Source: Thiobacillus sp.
GTDB lineage: Bacteria; Pseudomonadota; Gammaproteobacteria; Burkholderiales; Thiobacillaceae
Length of the DNA stretch: 64,000 nucleotides
Assembly (NCBI GenBank): GCA_016124745.1
Contig: WGNC01000016.1
Span: 1 to 64,000, forward strand
Reading direction: 5' to 3'
Made by a program: the position numbers and the translations under genes. Under the pieces are notes generated by a model. That model was not told the DNA's origin, ran no database searches, and saw only the letters and a program-made list of their open reading frames with translations. Every line of letters begins with the position of its first letter. Within the stretch, counting starts at the first letter, position 1. This document shows positions 43,745 to 52,095 of this stretch, piece by piece.

Positions 43745-43766
43745 GGTTTACTGCTCACCGTTCACT
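43711..43766. repeat. Heptamer junction element between galE and the family 2 transferase
   Basis: Eight consecutive 7-base units in exact register: four GTGAACN-type then four GTTCACN-type. The outer parts form a 13-base perfect inverted repeat (43718-43730 and 43753-43765). On the coding strand it encodes the end of GalE (VNGEQ, stop) and then the GTG start of the next gene. Confidence 0.95.
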
Positions 43767-44731
43767 TCTTGATGCCAGCGCCATGCTGTTCCGATCATTT
43801 GCTCCAGGCTGGCGTGCTTCGGCTGCCAACCCAGTTCACGCTGTATCCGGGTGGCGTCGCCCACCAGCCGTGGTGGGTCGCCGGGCCGGCGCGGTCCCAT
43901 GCGCACGGGGATGTCGCGCCCTGTCACAGCCCGAGCCGCATCGATCACTTCCTTCACCGAGAACCCCCGGCCGATGCCCAGGTTGTACGCCGTCGTCGGG
44001 CTGCCCGACTCCAGCGCACCCAGCGCCAGCACATGCGCATCGGCCAGATCGGCGACGTGGATGTAGTCGCGGATGCAGGTCCCGTCCGGCGTGTCGTAAT
44101 CGTCGCCGTAGACCACGATCTCTGGACGCGTGCCTGCCGCCGCGTCCAGCACCAGCGGAATCAGGTGAGTTTCGGGGTCGTGCGACTCGCCGGTCTCGCC
44201 CTCCGGGTCGGCCCCGGCCGCATTGAAGTAGCGCAGGCTGACAGAGCGCAGGCCGTGTGCCACGTCGAAATCGCGCAGCATCTGCTCGATCATCAGCTTC
44301 GATGCGCCATACGGATTGATCGGCTGCTGCGGCAGGCTTTCTGGAATGGGCACGACCTCCGGCACGCCATAGGTCGCGCAGGTGCTGGAAAAGATGAACT
44401 TGTCGATGTCGTGATCGCGCATCGCTTCGAGCAGATTCAGGCTGCCGGCCACGTTATTGCGGTAGTACTTGCCCGGGTTCAGCACCGACTCGCCTACATA
44501 GGCGAAGGCGGCAAAGTGCATGACTGCAACCGGCTGCCACTCCTTGATTGCCGCATCGAGCGCTGCGCGGTCGAGGATGTCGCCCCGAACAAACGGCCCC
44601 CACCGCACCGCCCATTCATGGCCGTACACCAGGTTGTCGAAGGACACGGGCACATAGCCTGCCGCTACCAGCGCCTTGCAGGCATGGCTGCCGATATAGC
44701 CGGCGCCGCCGGTGACCAAGACATGCTTCAT
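43748..44731 (-). CDS. galE: UDP-glucose 4-epimerase GalE
   Basis: Interconverts UDP-glucose and UDP-galactose, supplying galactose for the glycan. The 327-residue short-chain dehydrogenase shows the NAD loop VLVTGGAGYIGSHACKAL, catalytic YxxxK as YGASKLM, and FSSTCATYG. The C-terminal residues VNGEQ and TAA derive from the heptamer element. Its ATG overlaps the stop of the upstream glycosyltransferase as ATGA. Confidence 0.96.
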   Translation of the reverse strand: MKHVLVTGGAGYIGSHACKALVAAGYVPVSFDNLVYGHEWAVRWGPFVRGDILDRAALDAAIKEWQPVAVMHFAAFAYVGESVLNPGKYYRNNVAGSLNLLEAMRDHDIDKFIFSSTCATYGVPEVVPIPESLPQQPINPYGASKLMIEQMLRDFDVAHGLRSVSLRYFNAAGADPEGETGESHDPETHLIPLVLDAAAGTRPEIVVYGDDYDTPDGTCIRDYIHVADLADAHVLALGALESGSPTTAYNLGIGRGFSVKEVIDAARAVTGRDIPVRMGPRRPGDPPRLVGDATRIQRELGWQPKHASLEQMIGTAWRWHQEVNGEQ

Positions 44732-46014
44732 TCAATTTGACCGGTTGGGTTTTGCGCCAGGATTCTACTGTAGAGCGCATGCAGGTTTGCGCCCATCGCT
44801 TCCAGCGAATACTTCCCGCTTGCCAGTGCCCTGGCCCGTTGTGCCATTTCTGTGAGCCGTGCGTCGTCGCCAAGCAATTTCCGCAACGCCTGGGCGACCG
44901 CTTGCGGATCGGGCGCAGTGACCACCCCCGCACCGGCCCGAGCCACCTCGTCTGCGATCGCCACCCCTTCGCCGAGCACGCACGGCAACCCGGCCATCAA
45001 GGCCTCGGCCGCGGCGATGCCGAAATTCTCGGAGAAGGACGGCAGCACGAACGCCTGAGCGGCAGCGAAGGCGCCGGCCTTCAGTTCGCCGTCGACGAAG
45101 CCCGCCCACACCACGCGATCGGCCAGGCCCAGCTCATCGGCCAGCCGTTTCAGCCCCGCCACGTATTCGGGCTCGCCATCGCCGGCGATCGCCAGCCTTG
45201 TATCCGTCAGCGATTCGCTCACCAGGCTGAACGCCTGCAGCAGGCCTTCCACATTCTTCTTGGGATCGAGCCGGGACAGGAACAGCACGATGCGTCGACC
45301 GGACAGCTGCGGAAAACGCTGCAGAAAGACGGACGCGTCCTGTCTGGTGAGAGGGGCGACCCCCAACGGAACGACCACCCCGCGCATCGGCACGCCGACC
45401 GCGTCCGCCTCGACCCGCTCGGCCTCGGCGGTAAAGTGCACCGCCGCCGCATGGCGCAGGATCGGCCCTTCGACCAGTTTCAGCGACAGCTGCTTCAGCC
45501 ACGGCCGCCGCTGCGTGACGCCATACTGGTTCAGCGTGCCCAGCGGCCGTATCACATAGGGCACGCCCGCCCGGCGCGCCGCCCATGCCGCCGCCACGCT
45601 CGTAAAGGAAAACAGCGCGTGGATATGCACCAGGTCGTAGTCGCGCACATGCGGGAAAATCCAGCGCGCAAATTCGGGCGACACCTTGTAGAACTCCAGG
45701 CGTTTGGGGAAATAGCGGCGAACAATCTTGAGAGACGTTGAACCCGTAGGAGCGGCGCCCCCGCCGCGATGAATTTCATTGGAAACCAATCGGCCCGGGC
45801 ACCCTGAAGGGCATAAAGGCGGGCCTCCCACAAATTCATCGACGAGCGGCATCTCTGCCGCGGTCGCTATCCGCCGCCCCGGCCCATCGTCATCCGTCGT
45901 CGCCGTCGCGACCTCGATTCCCCGCGCGAGCAGAGCCTGCTCGATTAGGCGCATCGCGCGGCTGGGACCGCCCTGGGCAAGCGAAAGGGAAGGGATGACG
46001 TGGAGCACTTTCAT
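44728..46014 (-). CDS. Family 4 glycosyltransferase with an in-frame repeat insert
   Basis: About 428 residues with a GT-B fold: MKVLHVIPSLSLAQGGPSRA at the N-terminus, LFLSRLDPKKNVEGLLQAF, and the donor-site ENFGIAAAEALMAGLP with its Glu-x7-Glu pattern. Between FVG and LKIVRRYFPKRLEFY about 33 residues (beginning GPPLCPSGCPGRL) are encoded by an intergenic-type repeat at 45744-45835, read without frameshift. The ATG at 46014 was chosen as family similarity begins there. Activity of the interrupted protein is uncertain. Confidence 0.88.
   Translation of the reverse strand: MKVLHVIPSLSLAQGGPSRAMRLIEQALLARGIEVATATTDDDGPGRRIATAAEMPLVDEFVGGPPLCPSGCPGRLVSNEIHRGGGAAPTGSTSLKIVRRYFPKRLEFYKVSPEFARWIFPHVRDYDLVHIHALFSFTSVAAAWAARRAGVPYVIRPLGTLNQYGVTQRRPWLKQLSLKLVEGPILRHAAAVHFTAEAERVEADAVGVPMRGVVVPLGVAPLTRQDASVFLQRFPQLSGRRIVLFLSRLDPKKNVEGLLQAFSLVSESLTDTRLAIAGDGEPEYVAGLKRLADELGLADRVVWAGFVDGELKAGAFAAAQAFVLPSFSENFGIAAAEALMAGLPCVLGEGVAIADEVARAGAGVVTAPDPQAVAQALRKLLGDDARLTEMAQRARALASGKYSLEAMGANLHALYSRILAQNPTGQIE
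45744..45835. repeat. Palindromic repeat absorbed in frame into a glycosyltransferase
   Basis: GTAGGAGCGGCGCCCCCGCC at 45746 recurs at 38749 with one change. The other part, GGGCATAAAGGCGGGC at 45809-45824, recurs at 34811-34826 with one change. The insert interrupts the conserved N-terminal domain of the enzyme but keeps the frame. Confidence 0.82.
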
Positions 46015-46028
46015 GGGATCAAAGGCGA

Positions 46029-46092
46029 GTGAGCAGTGAACGCAATACGGTGAACTGAAAAAAACCGCCCGGATCACTGTTCACTGCTCACC
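46029..46092. repeat. Heptamer junction element before the family 4 transferase
   Basis: GTGAGCAGTGAAC (46029-46041) and GTTCACTGCTCAC (46079-46091) are perfect inverted arms; further units keep 7-base register. On the coding strand the stop-bearing arm ends the upstream gene (VSSEQ, TGA) and the open arm precedes the ATG at 46014. Confidence 0.9.
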
Positions 46093-47240
46093 GCCTTCAA
46101 CGCGGCTCTCAGCCCCGCGGTCGCCACCGGCATGGAGTATTTCTCCAATACCAGCTTTCTGCCTGCCGCAGCCATGGCAGGAGCACGGTCGCGATTTTGC
46201 AGCAGCCTTGCCATCGCGTCGGCCAGACCCTCAGCGCCACCGCCGAACACATATCCCGTTTCGTCGTCGATCACGAGATCCGGTCCGCTGCCCACCTGGT
46301 CGCTGACGATCACCGGCAACCCGAACAGCATGGCCTCGTTGGTCACGAGACCCCAGGTTTCGCCATGGGTCGATGGCAGTACAAAGGCATCCGCCGGCAC
46401 GTAGGCTTTCCACATTTCGGTCTGGTTGAGAAAGCCGGTGAAATGAACAGGAACGTCCAGTTCATTTGCGCGCTGCTTAAGTGAATCCGTCAACTCACCC
46501 GATCCCGCGAACAGCAGCTTGACCGGCAGGCCACGCTGCCGCGCCAGCGCGGCCGCTTCCACCAGCAGCATGGGGCGTTTGAACGGCACATGCTTGCCGA
46601 CAAATCAAAACACGAAATCTTCTTCGCCGAATCCGTTGTCAGCCCGCAATGCGGCGCGGTCACCTACATGTGCATCGGCCATTCCCACCATGCGCTCAGA
46701 CTCGACGAAATGCGCGCCGGCAAACAGCCGAGCAGCAGGTACCCCATTGTTCAGATAAAACTGCTGGTTGGCCTTGCCGATCACCACGATGGCCGACGCA
46801 AAACGCAGCAGCATCCTGTGCAGCAACCGGGTGATCGAGGAACGCGGGCGTAAAGCGTTGGAATCGCCGCGCAGAATCACCGGCACCCCCAGCAAGCGCA
46901 TCAGCGGATAGGCTGCCATCAGCCCGGGCTCGTTCCAGCCCGTGATCATCACGGCATCGGGCTGGCTGTCGCGAATGGCCCGACGCAGGCGCAGCAACAG
47001 TTGCGGCACCGACCGGATCCCTGCCGCCACCCCCAGCACCCGGCTGGCATAGCCCTGCCGCAACGGCACGTCCCATTGAAACGCCTTACAGAACCCGACG
47101 CCCTGCTGTGCGGCGTTCAGTTCGCGGAAAAATATCACGTCCAGATCGATCGACGGGTCGGCCGCCAGCGCCCTGAACCAGGGGGTCATGTACTGGATCG
47201 GGTGCGTGGTGATCACGCACAAGCGGCTCGGCTGCCTCAT
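46074..47240 (-). pseudogene. Family 4 glycosyltransferase split by an in-frame TGA
   Basis: The N-terminal 211 residues (start ATG 47240, RLCVITTHPIQYMTPWFRAL to GEEDFVF) and the C-terminal 172 residues (VGKHVPFKRPMLLVEAAAL to VSSEQ) are in the same frame, separated only by TGA at 46605-46607. Together they give a normal GT-B enzyme of about 388 residues, including SEAMLFGLPVIVS-like donor motifs (NEAMLFGLPVIVSDQ). A one-base change from TTA or TGG would explain it. The gene may be inactive, or the base may be a sequencing error; a GTG at 46589 could restart translation. Confidence 0.88.
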
Positions 47241-48775
47241 CGCTGCCAATTGATCCGGCCAGGTGAAGTTTGAAGTTCGTTCGTCCTGAGCTTGTCGAAG
47301 GATGAATGGGCTTCGACAGGCTCAGGACGAACGGTACGTTGTTGATTTCGCTGCGCTGCCCGCTGCTGCCGCAAGGTGACATCGCGTGCCGCCAGCTCCG
47401 GCATGGCCAGCAGAAACCCGACCGTCCAGCCTATCATCAGCAGCACGAACACATCGCCGAACACCTGCGTGGCCACCGTGAAGACCGCGACATTGGCAAT
47501 CAGGAATGCGACCAGGCCATACGAAAAACGCGCATGCTGCCGGGATACCCGGGTAACGGCGGTCAGCAGCCTGCGCACATAGCGGGCAAACGCCACCAGC
47601 AGCCAGGGCACGATCAGCAGCCCGGGCACGCCCAGTTCCATCGTGATCTTTCCCAGGCCGCCTTCCGCTGCGCCGCGGTTGATCTCGGCTGCCGCTTCCA
47701 CATGCTGCACCCCCTGGCTGCCCGTTCCCAGGCCCGCGCCCAATACTCCATATCTGTCGATCGCCCACATCACCGGCTGTATGCCCAGTTGATCGAAGCG
47801 CTTCGGAACGTCGGCGAATACCGACTGGTTGCGCGCGGTGTAGTGCTGGAATCGCTCACTGGGATCGAGCTTCAGATTCTTAGTGGATGATTCGCCGCCG
47901 TCCGGCGTCAGCATGCCCACTGCAGCCACATAGGCCAGGACGCCGGCCGTCGCCGCAAATACGGCTGGCCGGGTCGACCGTTTCTGGAACCAGGCAACCA
48001 GGGCGAAATAGGCGCAAACGAACACGGTGATGGCCACCAGCATCTTGCGCCGCCCGGTCAGCATGCCCAGGCTGACCAGCAGGCCGACCAGCGCAACCGT
48101 CATCACCAGGCGCGGCAAGGTGAACCTGCGGCCGATCAGCAGAATGAACAGAAAGCAGGAAATCGCCGCCGTATGCCAGGCCGCCACTTCGGAAGAGCGG
48201 AAGAAGCCGGAATACACTTCGAGTATCCCACCCACGTCGTAGAGGACGATCCCAGCTCCCACCTCGCCCAGCGCTTTCCAGTTCAGGCCCATGTACTCCA
48301 GATACACCCCGGACAGCGCCACGCTGGCAGCCAGCACATAAAACCACATCCAGGCTCGTATGCCGGCCAGCCCCTTGCGCAGCGCAAAGTGGTAGGCAAA
48401 CACGAAAGCCGGCACCGGAGCCAGATACGAGATCAGGCCGATCACCGGAATCTGGGGGCTGCCGAAACGCACGAAGGAATGCACCGCCTGAAAGACCACC
48501 AGCACCAGAAACAGGGTGAACGGCTTGCCCATCCGGGGGCGCCAGCCCTTGACCGCACTGGGCAACAGGCGCTTGCCCGTCATCAACGCGCCCAAAACGG
48601 CGGCGGCAAACACCACGCCTGCAAACAGGATGAAATAAGCGGGCTCGTTGGGCGTCAGCTTGCGCAACGGGTCCTGCAGCACTGCGGTCAGCACGCACAG
48701 CATCAGACCCATGCGCCAGTTGACCGCCGCCAGTAGGGCGGCCACAAACAACAACGCCAGTGCGAACTCAGGCAT
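47237..48775 (-). CDS. O-antigen polymerase/ligase-like membrane protein with repeat-derived C-terminus
   Basis: About 512 residues with some twelve hydrophobic helices and a large periplasmic loop (LDPSERFQHYTARNQSVFAD, GAGLGTGSQGVQH). It resembles exopolysaccharide Wzy polymerases. The start at 48775 (MPEFALALL) overlaps the upstream gene by eight bases. The last ~33 residues (from RTVRPEPVEAHSSFDKLRTN) are encoded by an intergenic-type palindromic repeat, and the TGA overlaps the next gene as ATGA. Confidence 0.83.
   Translation of the reverse strand: MPEFALALLFVAALLAAVNWRMGLMLCVLTAVLQDPLRKLTPNEPAYFILFAGVVFAAAVLGALMTGKRLLPSAVKGWRPRMGKPFTLFLVLVVFQAVHSFVRFGSPQIPVIGLISYLAPVPAFVFAYHFALRKGLAGIRAWMWFYVLAASVALSGVYLEYMGLNWKALGEVGAGIVLYDVGGILEVYSGFFRSSEVAAWHTAAISCFLFILLIGRRFTLPRLVMTVALVGLLVSLGMLTGRRKMLVAITVFVCAYFALVAWFQKRSTRPAVFAATAGVLAYVAAVGMLTPDGGESSTKNLKLDPSERFQHYTARNQSVFADVPKRFDQLGIQPVMWAIDRYGVLGAGLGTGSQGVQHVEAAAEINRGAAEGGLGKITMELGVPGLLIVPWLLVAFARYVRRLLTAVTRVSRQHARFSYGLVAFLIANVAVFTVATQVFGDVFVLLMIGWTVGFLLAMPELAARDVTLRQQRAAQRNQQRTVRPEPVEAHSSFDKLRTNELQTSPGRINWQR
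47252..47345. repeat. Palindromic repeat forming the 3' end of the polymerase gene
   Basis: Inverted arms CGTTCGTCCTGAGCTTGTCG and CTTCGACAGGCTCAGGACGA flank a short GATGAATGGG loop; the left flank GATCCGGCCAGGTGAAG recurs at 50252. The repeat is translated as the C-terminus of the polymerase-like protein. Confidence 0.9.
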
Positions 48776-49685
48776 GTTTCGAACGCACTGTCTGGTCGGC
48801 ATGGCTCGGCCCGCGAACATACAGCGCCAGCGCCCAGACCATGCCGCGCAGCTCCGCAATCAGGGTCAGGGGGATCCACCACGGACGGCGCAGGTGATGC
48901 CGGGTGGCGACCGCACGAAACGGGCGCTTCAAGAATTCGCCTGCCGAGCCGGTACGCAAGCAATAGTAGTACGCCCCCACCGCATGATCCGGTCGCCAGG
49001 TCGTCAGATGCTCGCCGTAGGTCCGCGTGCCGCCATCGCCATCCTTCAAATGATGCAAACAGGCCGCCGGCTCGAACCAGATACGCCGACCGGACGCCCG
49101 CCAGCGATGCGCGAACTCGGCCTCGAAACGGTAGGCCACCCGCACGAAGTTCTCGTCGAAGCCGCCGAGCGACAATGCGGCCCGGCGGGAAACGGAAAAA
49201 TTGCCGCCCATGAATTCGTCGATCCAGAATGGCTTCAAGCCGGCAAACCGGAAACGCGTCTCGCCAGAAAAATCCCGGCCTTCCTCCCAGGGCTGGATCA
49301 CCCGCCCTGCCACCAGCACCCCCTCATGCGCCCGGTGCGCCGCCCGGTGCGCCGCCCGGTGCGCGGCAATCAGTTCCGGCTCGGGCCGGATGTCGTCGTC
49401 CACAAACAGCACGATATCGTGTTTCGCTTCGAGCAAGCCGCGATTCATCGCCTGCGGAATGGAGGGCATGGCCAGCCTCAGCCAGCGGATGCGGCCGGCA
49501 TCGTGCAATTCCCTCAGCCGCTGCTCGGTAGCAGCTTCATGCGTTTCGGTCTGGTCCAGCACCAGGATTTCCTCAGGGGACACGTCCAACGCAAGCAGAT
49601 AATCCAGCGACTCCAGCAAGACGTGCTCGCGGCGGTAGGTGGGAATGGCAACAGTGATCTGGTGCCCGGTTTGCATGGAATTCAA
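48768..49685 (-). CDS. Family 2 glycosyltransferase
   Basis: A 305-residue GT-A enzyme: TVAIPTYRREHVLLESLDYL, ILVLDQTETHE, and the metal-binding IVLFVDDDIRPEPEL. GGNFSVSRRAALSLGGFDEN is the acceptor-loop region. A short tandem repeat at 49328-49365 gives AHRAAHRAAHRAH directly after the DDD motif. The ATG overlaps the stop of the acetyltransferase gene as ATGA. Sugar specificity is unknown. Confidence 0.9.
   Translation of the reverse strand: MNSMQTGHQITVAIPTYRREHVLLESLDYLLALDVSPEEILVLDQTETHEAATEQRLRELHDAGRIRWLRLAMPSIPQAMNRGLLEAKHDIVLFVDDDIRPEPELIAAHRAAHRAAHRAHEGVLVAGRVIQPWEEGRDFSGETRFRFAGLKPFWIDEFMGGNFSVSRRAALSLGGFDENFVRVAYRFEAEFAHRWRASGRRIWFEPAACLHHLKDGDGGTRTYGEHLTTWRPDHAVGAYYYCLRTGSAGEFLKRPFRAVATRHHLRRPWWIPLTLIAELRGMVWALALYVRGPSHADQTVRSKHA
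49328..49365. repeat. 12-base tandem repeat inside a glycosyltransferase gene
   Basis: About three units of CGCCGCCCGGTG in frame, encoding repeated AAHR. Unit-length changes would add or remove four residues without a frameshift. Confidence 0.8.
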
Positions 49686-50239
49686 TTCCGTTTCCCGATG
49701 GGTCGTGCAGGCACGCCCGCCACGATGGTCATGGGGTCCACATCATGTGTCACAACCGCATTCGCGCCCACAATCGCACCACGGCCTATACGAGTGCCTG
49801 GCAGCACAACGGCGTGGGCGCCCAGCCAAACGTCATCCTCGATCACAACCGGCGCGGACACGCAGCCCTGCTCGGCGATGCCGGCATGTGCGCCACGCTT
49901 GTGGTCGTGGTCCGTGATGAAACAACCTGGCGCAATCAATACATGATTGCCCAGGGTCAGGCTATGTGAAATATCCAGCTCCGCACCCGCGCCAATAAAG
50001 ACTTCTTTACCCAGCGATATGCGGGCTTGCTCGCTGACGATTTTGATAAAGACATGCTGTTCGAACTGAATGCGCTCGCCCGCAAGCAAGCGCCATGGGC
50101 GCGTGATCTTGCAAGCCTCACCTATACGCGACTTGTTACCCAGCCTCGCGCCGCGCAATCGCCACCATCCGGCGCGCATCCTGTCGCCCAGCAGCCCCAG
50201 GTAATCCCCGAACTTTTGTTCCAGGCCGGCAAACATCAT
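49682..50239 (-). CDS. Hexapeptide-repeat acetyltransferase
   Basis: A 185-residue left-handed beta-helix acetyltransferase of the WcaF/maltose-acetyltransferase type. Hexapeptide turns are visible from about residue 75, with the catalytic His in CFITDHDHKRGAHAG and the acetyl-CoA end VWLGAHAVVLPGTRIGRGAI and VVTHDVDPMTIVAGVPARPI. The ATG at 50239 overlaps the methyltransferase stop (ATGA); the longer frame upstream is the translated repeat. It probably O-acetylates the glycan. Confidence 0.92.
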   Translation of the reverse strand: MMFAGLEQKFGDYLGLLGDRMRAGWWRLRGARLGNKSRIGEACKITRPWRLLAGERIQFEQHVFIKIVSEQARISLGKEVFIGAGAELDISHSLTLGNHVLIAPGCFITDHDHKRGAHAGIAEQGCVSAPVVIEDDVWLGAHAVVLPGTRIGRGAIVGANAVVTHDVDPMTIVAGVPARPIGKRN

Positions 50240-51147
50240 GTGCCTGTTGATCCGGCCAAGTGAAGCTTGAAGCCCGTTCGTCCTGGGCTTGTCGAAGGAT
50301 GAATGGGCTTCGCCAAGCTCAGCCCGAACGGTGTTGAGACTTCTATGTGCCGCATCAGTAAGGGACGAACGCCAGTCACCATCAATTGATGCGTCAGCCT
50401 GCGCCCAAGCCATGGGGCATGGACAACCAATTGGTCCAGAACACGCAACATCACTGGGGGCACAATAGCGTGAACATGCCTGATCTTCATGTGGCCCGAG
50501 ATCATGGGAGACTCAAAAAATGAGGCTTGGACTTCGGCAAACCCCACGCCCTCGAACAACTGCACCAGCTCACTGTCCAGATAGGAATAAAAATGCCCAT
50601 CTCCATCGGCAGTATGCTGCCTGTATTCCCAATTCCTGACATCGCCCAGCTGGCGGAAGCTGGGCAATTGGTTCTTTACGTAGTCGCCATTCGGCGTCGT
50701 CATCACCAGCCTGCCCCCCGGCTTGAGGCGCGCAAGCAAGCGAGCCAACAATTGCTCCGGATAGACCAGATGCTCGACTATCTGGTTGGCATAAATCAGG
50801 TCGTAATTTCCGGGCAGATCATCTTCCAGCACATTCGCAGCAAGAAACCTTACTTCACCGTGCGTGTGCCGTGCGCGCGCGTAGTCAAGAAAACCTGGGC
50901 GTAAGTCCACCGCCGTCACGTGGTGACCGCGCTCGGCAAGCAGTAATGCGAGTGTCCCCTGCGCGCAGCCCACATCCAGAATTTCCTTGCTTTCGGTACC
51001 AGCTATTTTCAGGTAGGTATCCAGTTGATTGTGGTACTGATTCCAGATATGCGGTGCAATGGACCGATCCCACATTTCCTGCACATCGTGCCGGTAGAGT
51101 GCCTGCACTTCCTCAGGCCAGTCTGCGTCATATACGGGTGGCTTCAT
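50236..51147 (-). CDS. Class I SAM methyltransferase with repeat-derived C-terminus
   Basis: A 303-residue methyltransferase: motif I ILDVGCAQGTLALLLAERGH, VTAVDLRPGFLDYARA, and NQIVEHLVYPEQLLARLLAR. The last ~32 residues (from TPFGLSLAKPIHPSTSPGRT) are the translation of the palindromic repeat at 50252-50335, and its TGA overlaps the acetyltransferase start. It lies 21 bases before the next gene. Likely modifies a glycan end or sugar nucleotide. Confidence 0.87.
   Translation of the reverse strand: MKPPVYDADWPEEVQALYRHDVQEMWDRSIAPHIWNQYHNQLDTYLKIAGTESKEILDVGCAQGTLALLLAERGHHVTAVDLRPGFLDYARARHTHGEVRFLAANVLEDDLPGNYDLIYANQIVEHLVYPEQLLARLLARLKPGGRLVMTTPNGDYVKNQLPSFRQLGDVRNWEYRQHTADGDGHFYSYLDSELVQLFEGVGFAEVQASFFESPMISGHMKIRHVHAIVPPVMLRVLDQLVVHAPWLGRRLTHQLMVTGVRPLLMRHIEVSTPFGLSLAKPIHPSTSPGRTGFKLHLAGSTGT
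50252..50335. repeat. Palindromic repeat forming the 3' end of the methyltransferase gene
   Basis: CGTTCGTCCTGGGCTTGTCG and CTTCGCCAAGCTCAGCCCGA, with flank GATCCGGCCAAGTGAAGCTT; it matches 47252-47345 at most positions but is translated in a different frame. Confidence 0.88.
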
Positions 51148-51168
51148 GAATAATGGTTCTTGTTCTAT

Positions 51169-52095
51169 TCAGCCCAGAATACTGCGGGCAAGCGCTTTCA
51201 GGAACAAAGGGTTTTCCCTGGCAGCTCGCCAGAAATAACGCCGCGCAGATGCAGGGTCGCGCTTGCTCAGACACGCCCCGACAAAGTAAAAAAAACGGGA
51301 TTGTTCCCGGCTGGTGGCTGCGCCGCCAGCATGAGCAGAGGCCGGGAGGCCCTTCTCAACAAGCGTTTGGTCGCTCTGCCCGCGACGTCTCAGCCGCGCG
51401 CATTCAATCGCCAGCTTGGCGGCGCGTATCTGCTCTTCGCGGCGTTGGCCGCTGATGCTGCCCGCTGCCAGCCGGGCTTCATAATGAATATCGCCAAGCC
51501 CCCAGCAGTGTCCCAGATCGGCCAGGCGCAGCCAGAGGTCGATGTCCTGCGCCACCACAAAGGGGAGACGGTAGCCACCAGCCTCCAAGTACGCTTGCCT
51601 TCTGAACATGGTGCTGCCGTGGTGAGGCGGCCCCTGGATCGTCTGCACATCCAGACTCGACAGCCCCCTGTCCAACGCCTCTCCTTCGCACCGGACTTCG
51701 TAAAGCATTTCATCCGCCGGCCCCCTGAAGCAAGCTCCGCTTGAGAGCATCACTGTATCCGGATGCGTCCGCAGGTAGGCGCACTGCGCGGCCAATCGCC
51801 CGGGCAGCGAAACATCCCCCGCATCCTGCCGCGCGATGAACTCTCCCCGCGCCTCCGCACAACCGCGGATCAGCGCTCGGGTGAGGCCCGTGTTCTGCTG
51901 GTGAACGACGCGCAGCCGGCTGTCTCGTATGGCCCATTCATCCAGCAGGCGCTCCGTGTCGTCGGTGGAGCCGTCGTCCACCACGATGAATTCAAGATCG
52001 CAGTCCTCCTGCGTCAGAATGCTCGTCAGCGTTTGCGCAAGGTGCTCGGCGCCGTTGTAGACGCTCATCACGACTGAAACTTCCGGGGCGCTCAT
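51169..52095 (-). CDS. Family 2 glycosyltransferase
   Basis: A 308-residue GT-A enzyme: EVSVVMSVYNGAEHLAQTL, EFIVVDDGSTDDTERLL and IARQDAGDVSLPGRL, where DAGD takes the place of DxD. STMFRRQAYLEAGGYRLPF and AQDIDLWLRLADLG complete the pattern. The ATG at 52095 overlaps the previous gene's stop (ATGA). It is the first (by transcription, the last) of three coupled family 2 transferases. Confidence 0.92.
   Translation of the reverse strand: MSAPEVSVVMSVYNGAEHLAQTLTSILTQEDCDLEFIVVDDGSTDDTERLLDEWAIRDSRLRVVHQQNTGLTRALIRGCAEARGEFIARQDAGDVSLPGRLAAQCAYLRTHPDTVMLSSGACFRGPADEMLYEVRCEGEALDRGLSSLDVQTIQGPPHHGSTMFRRQAYLEAGGYRLPFVVAQDIDLWLRLADLGHCWGLGDIHYEARLAAGSISGQRREEQIRAAKLAIECARLRRRGQSDQTLVEKGLPASAHAGGAATSREQSRFFYFVGACLSKRDPASARRYFWRAARENPLFLKALARSILG

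Noticed and set aside
46605-46607. TGA as a selenocysteine codon
   Set aside because: Family 4 glycosyltransferases have no selenocysteine at this hydrophobic strand and no downstream insertion element was recognised.
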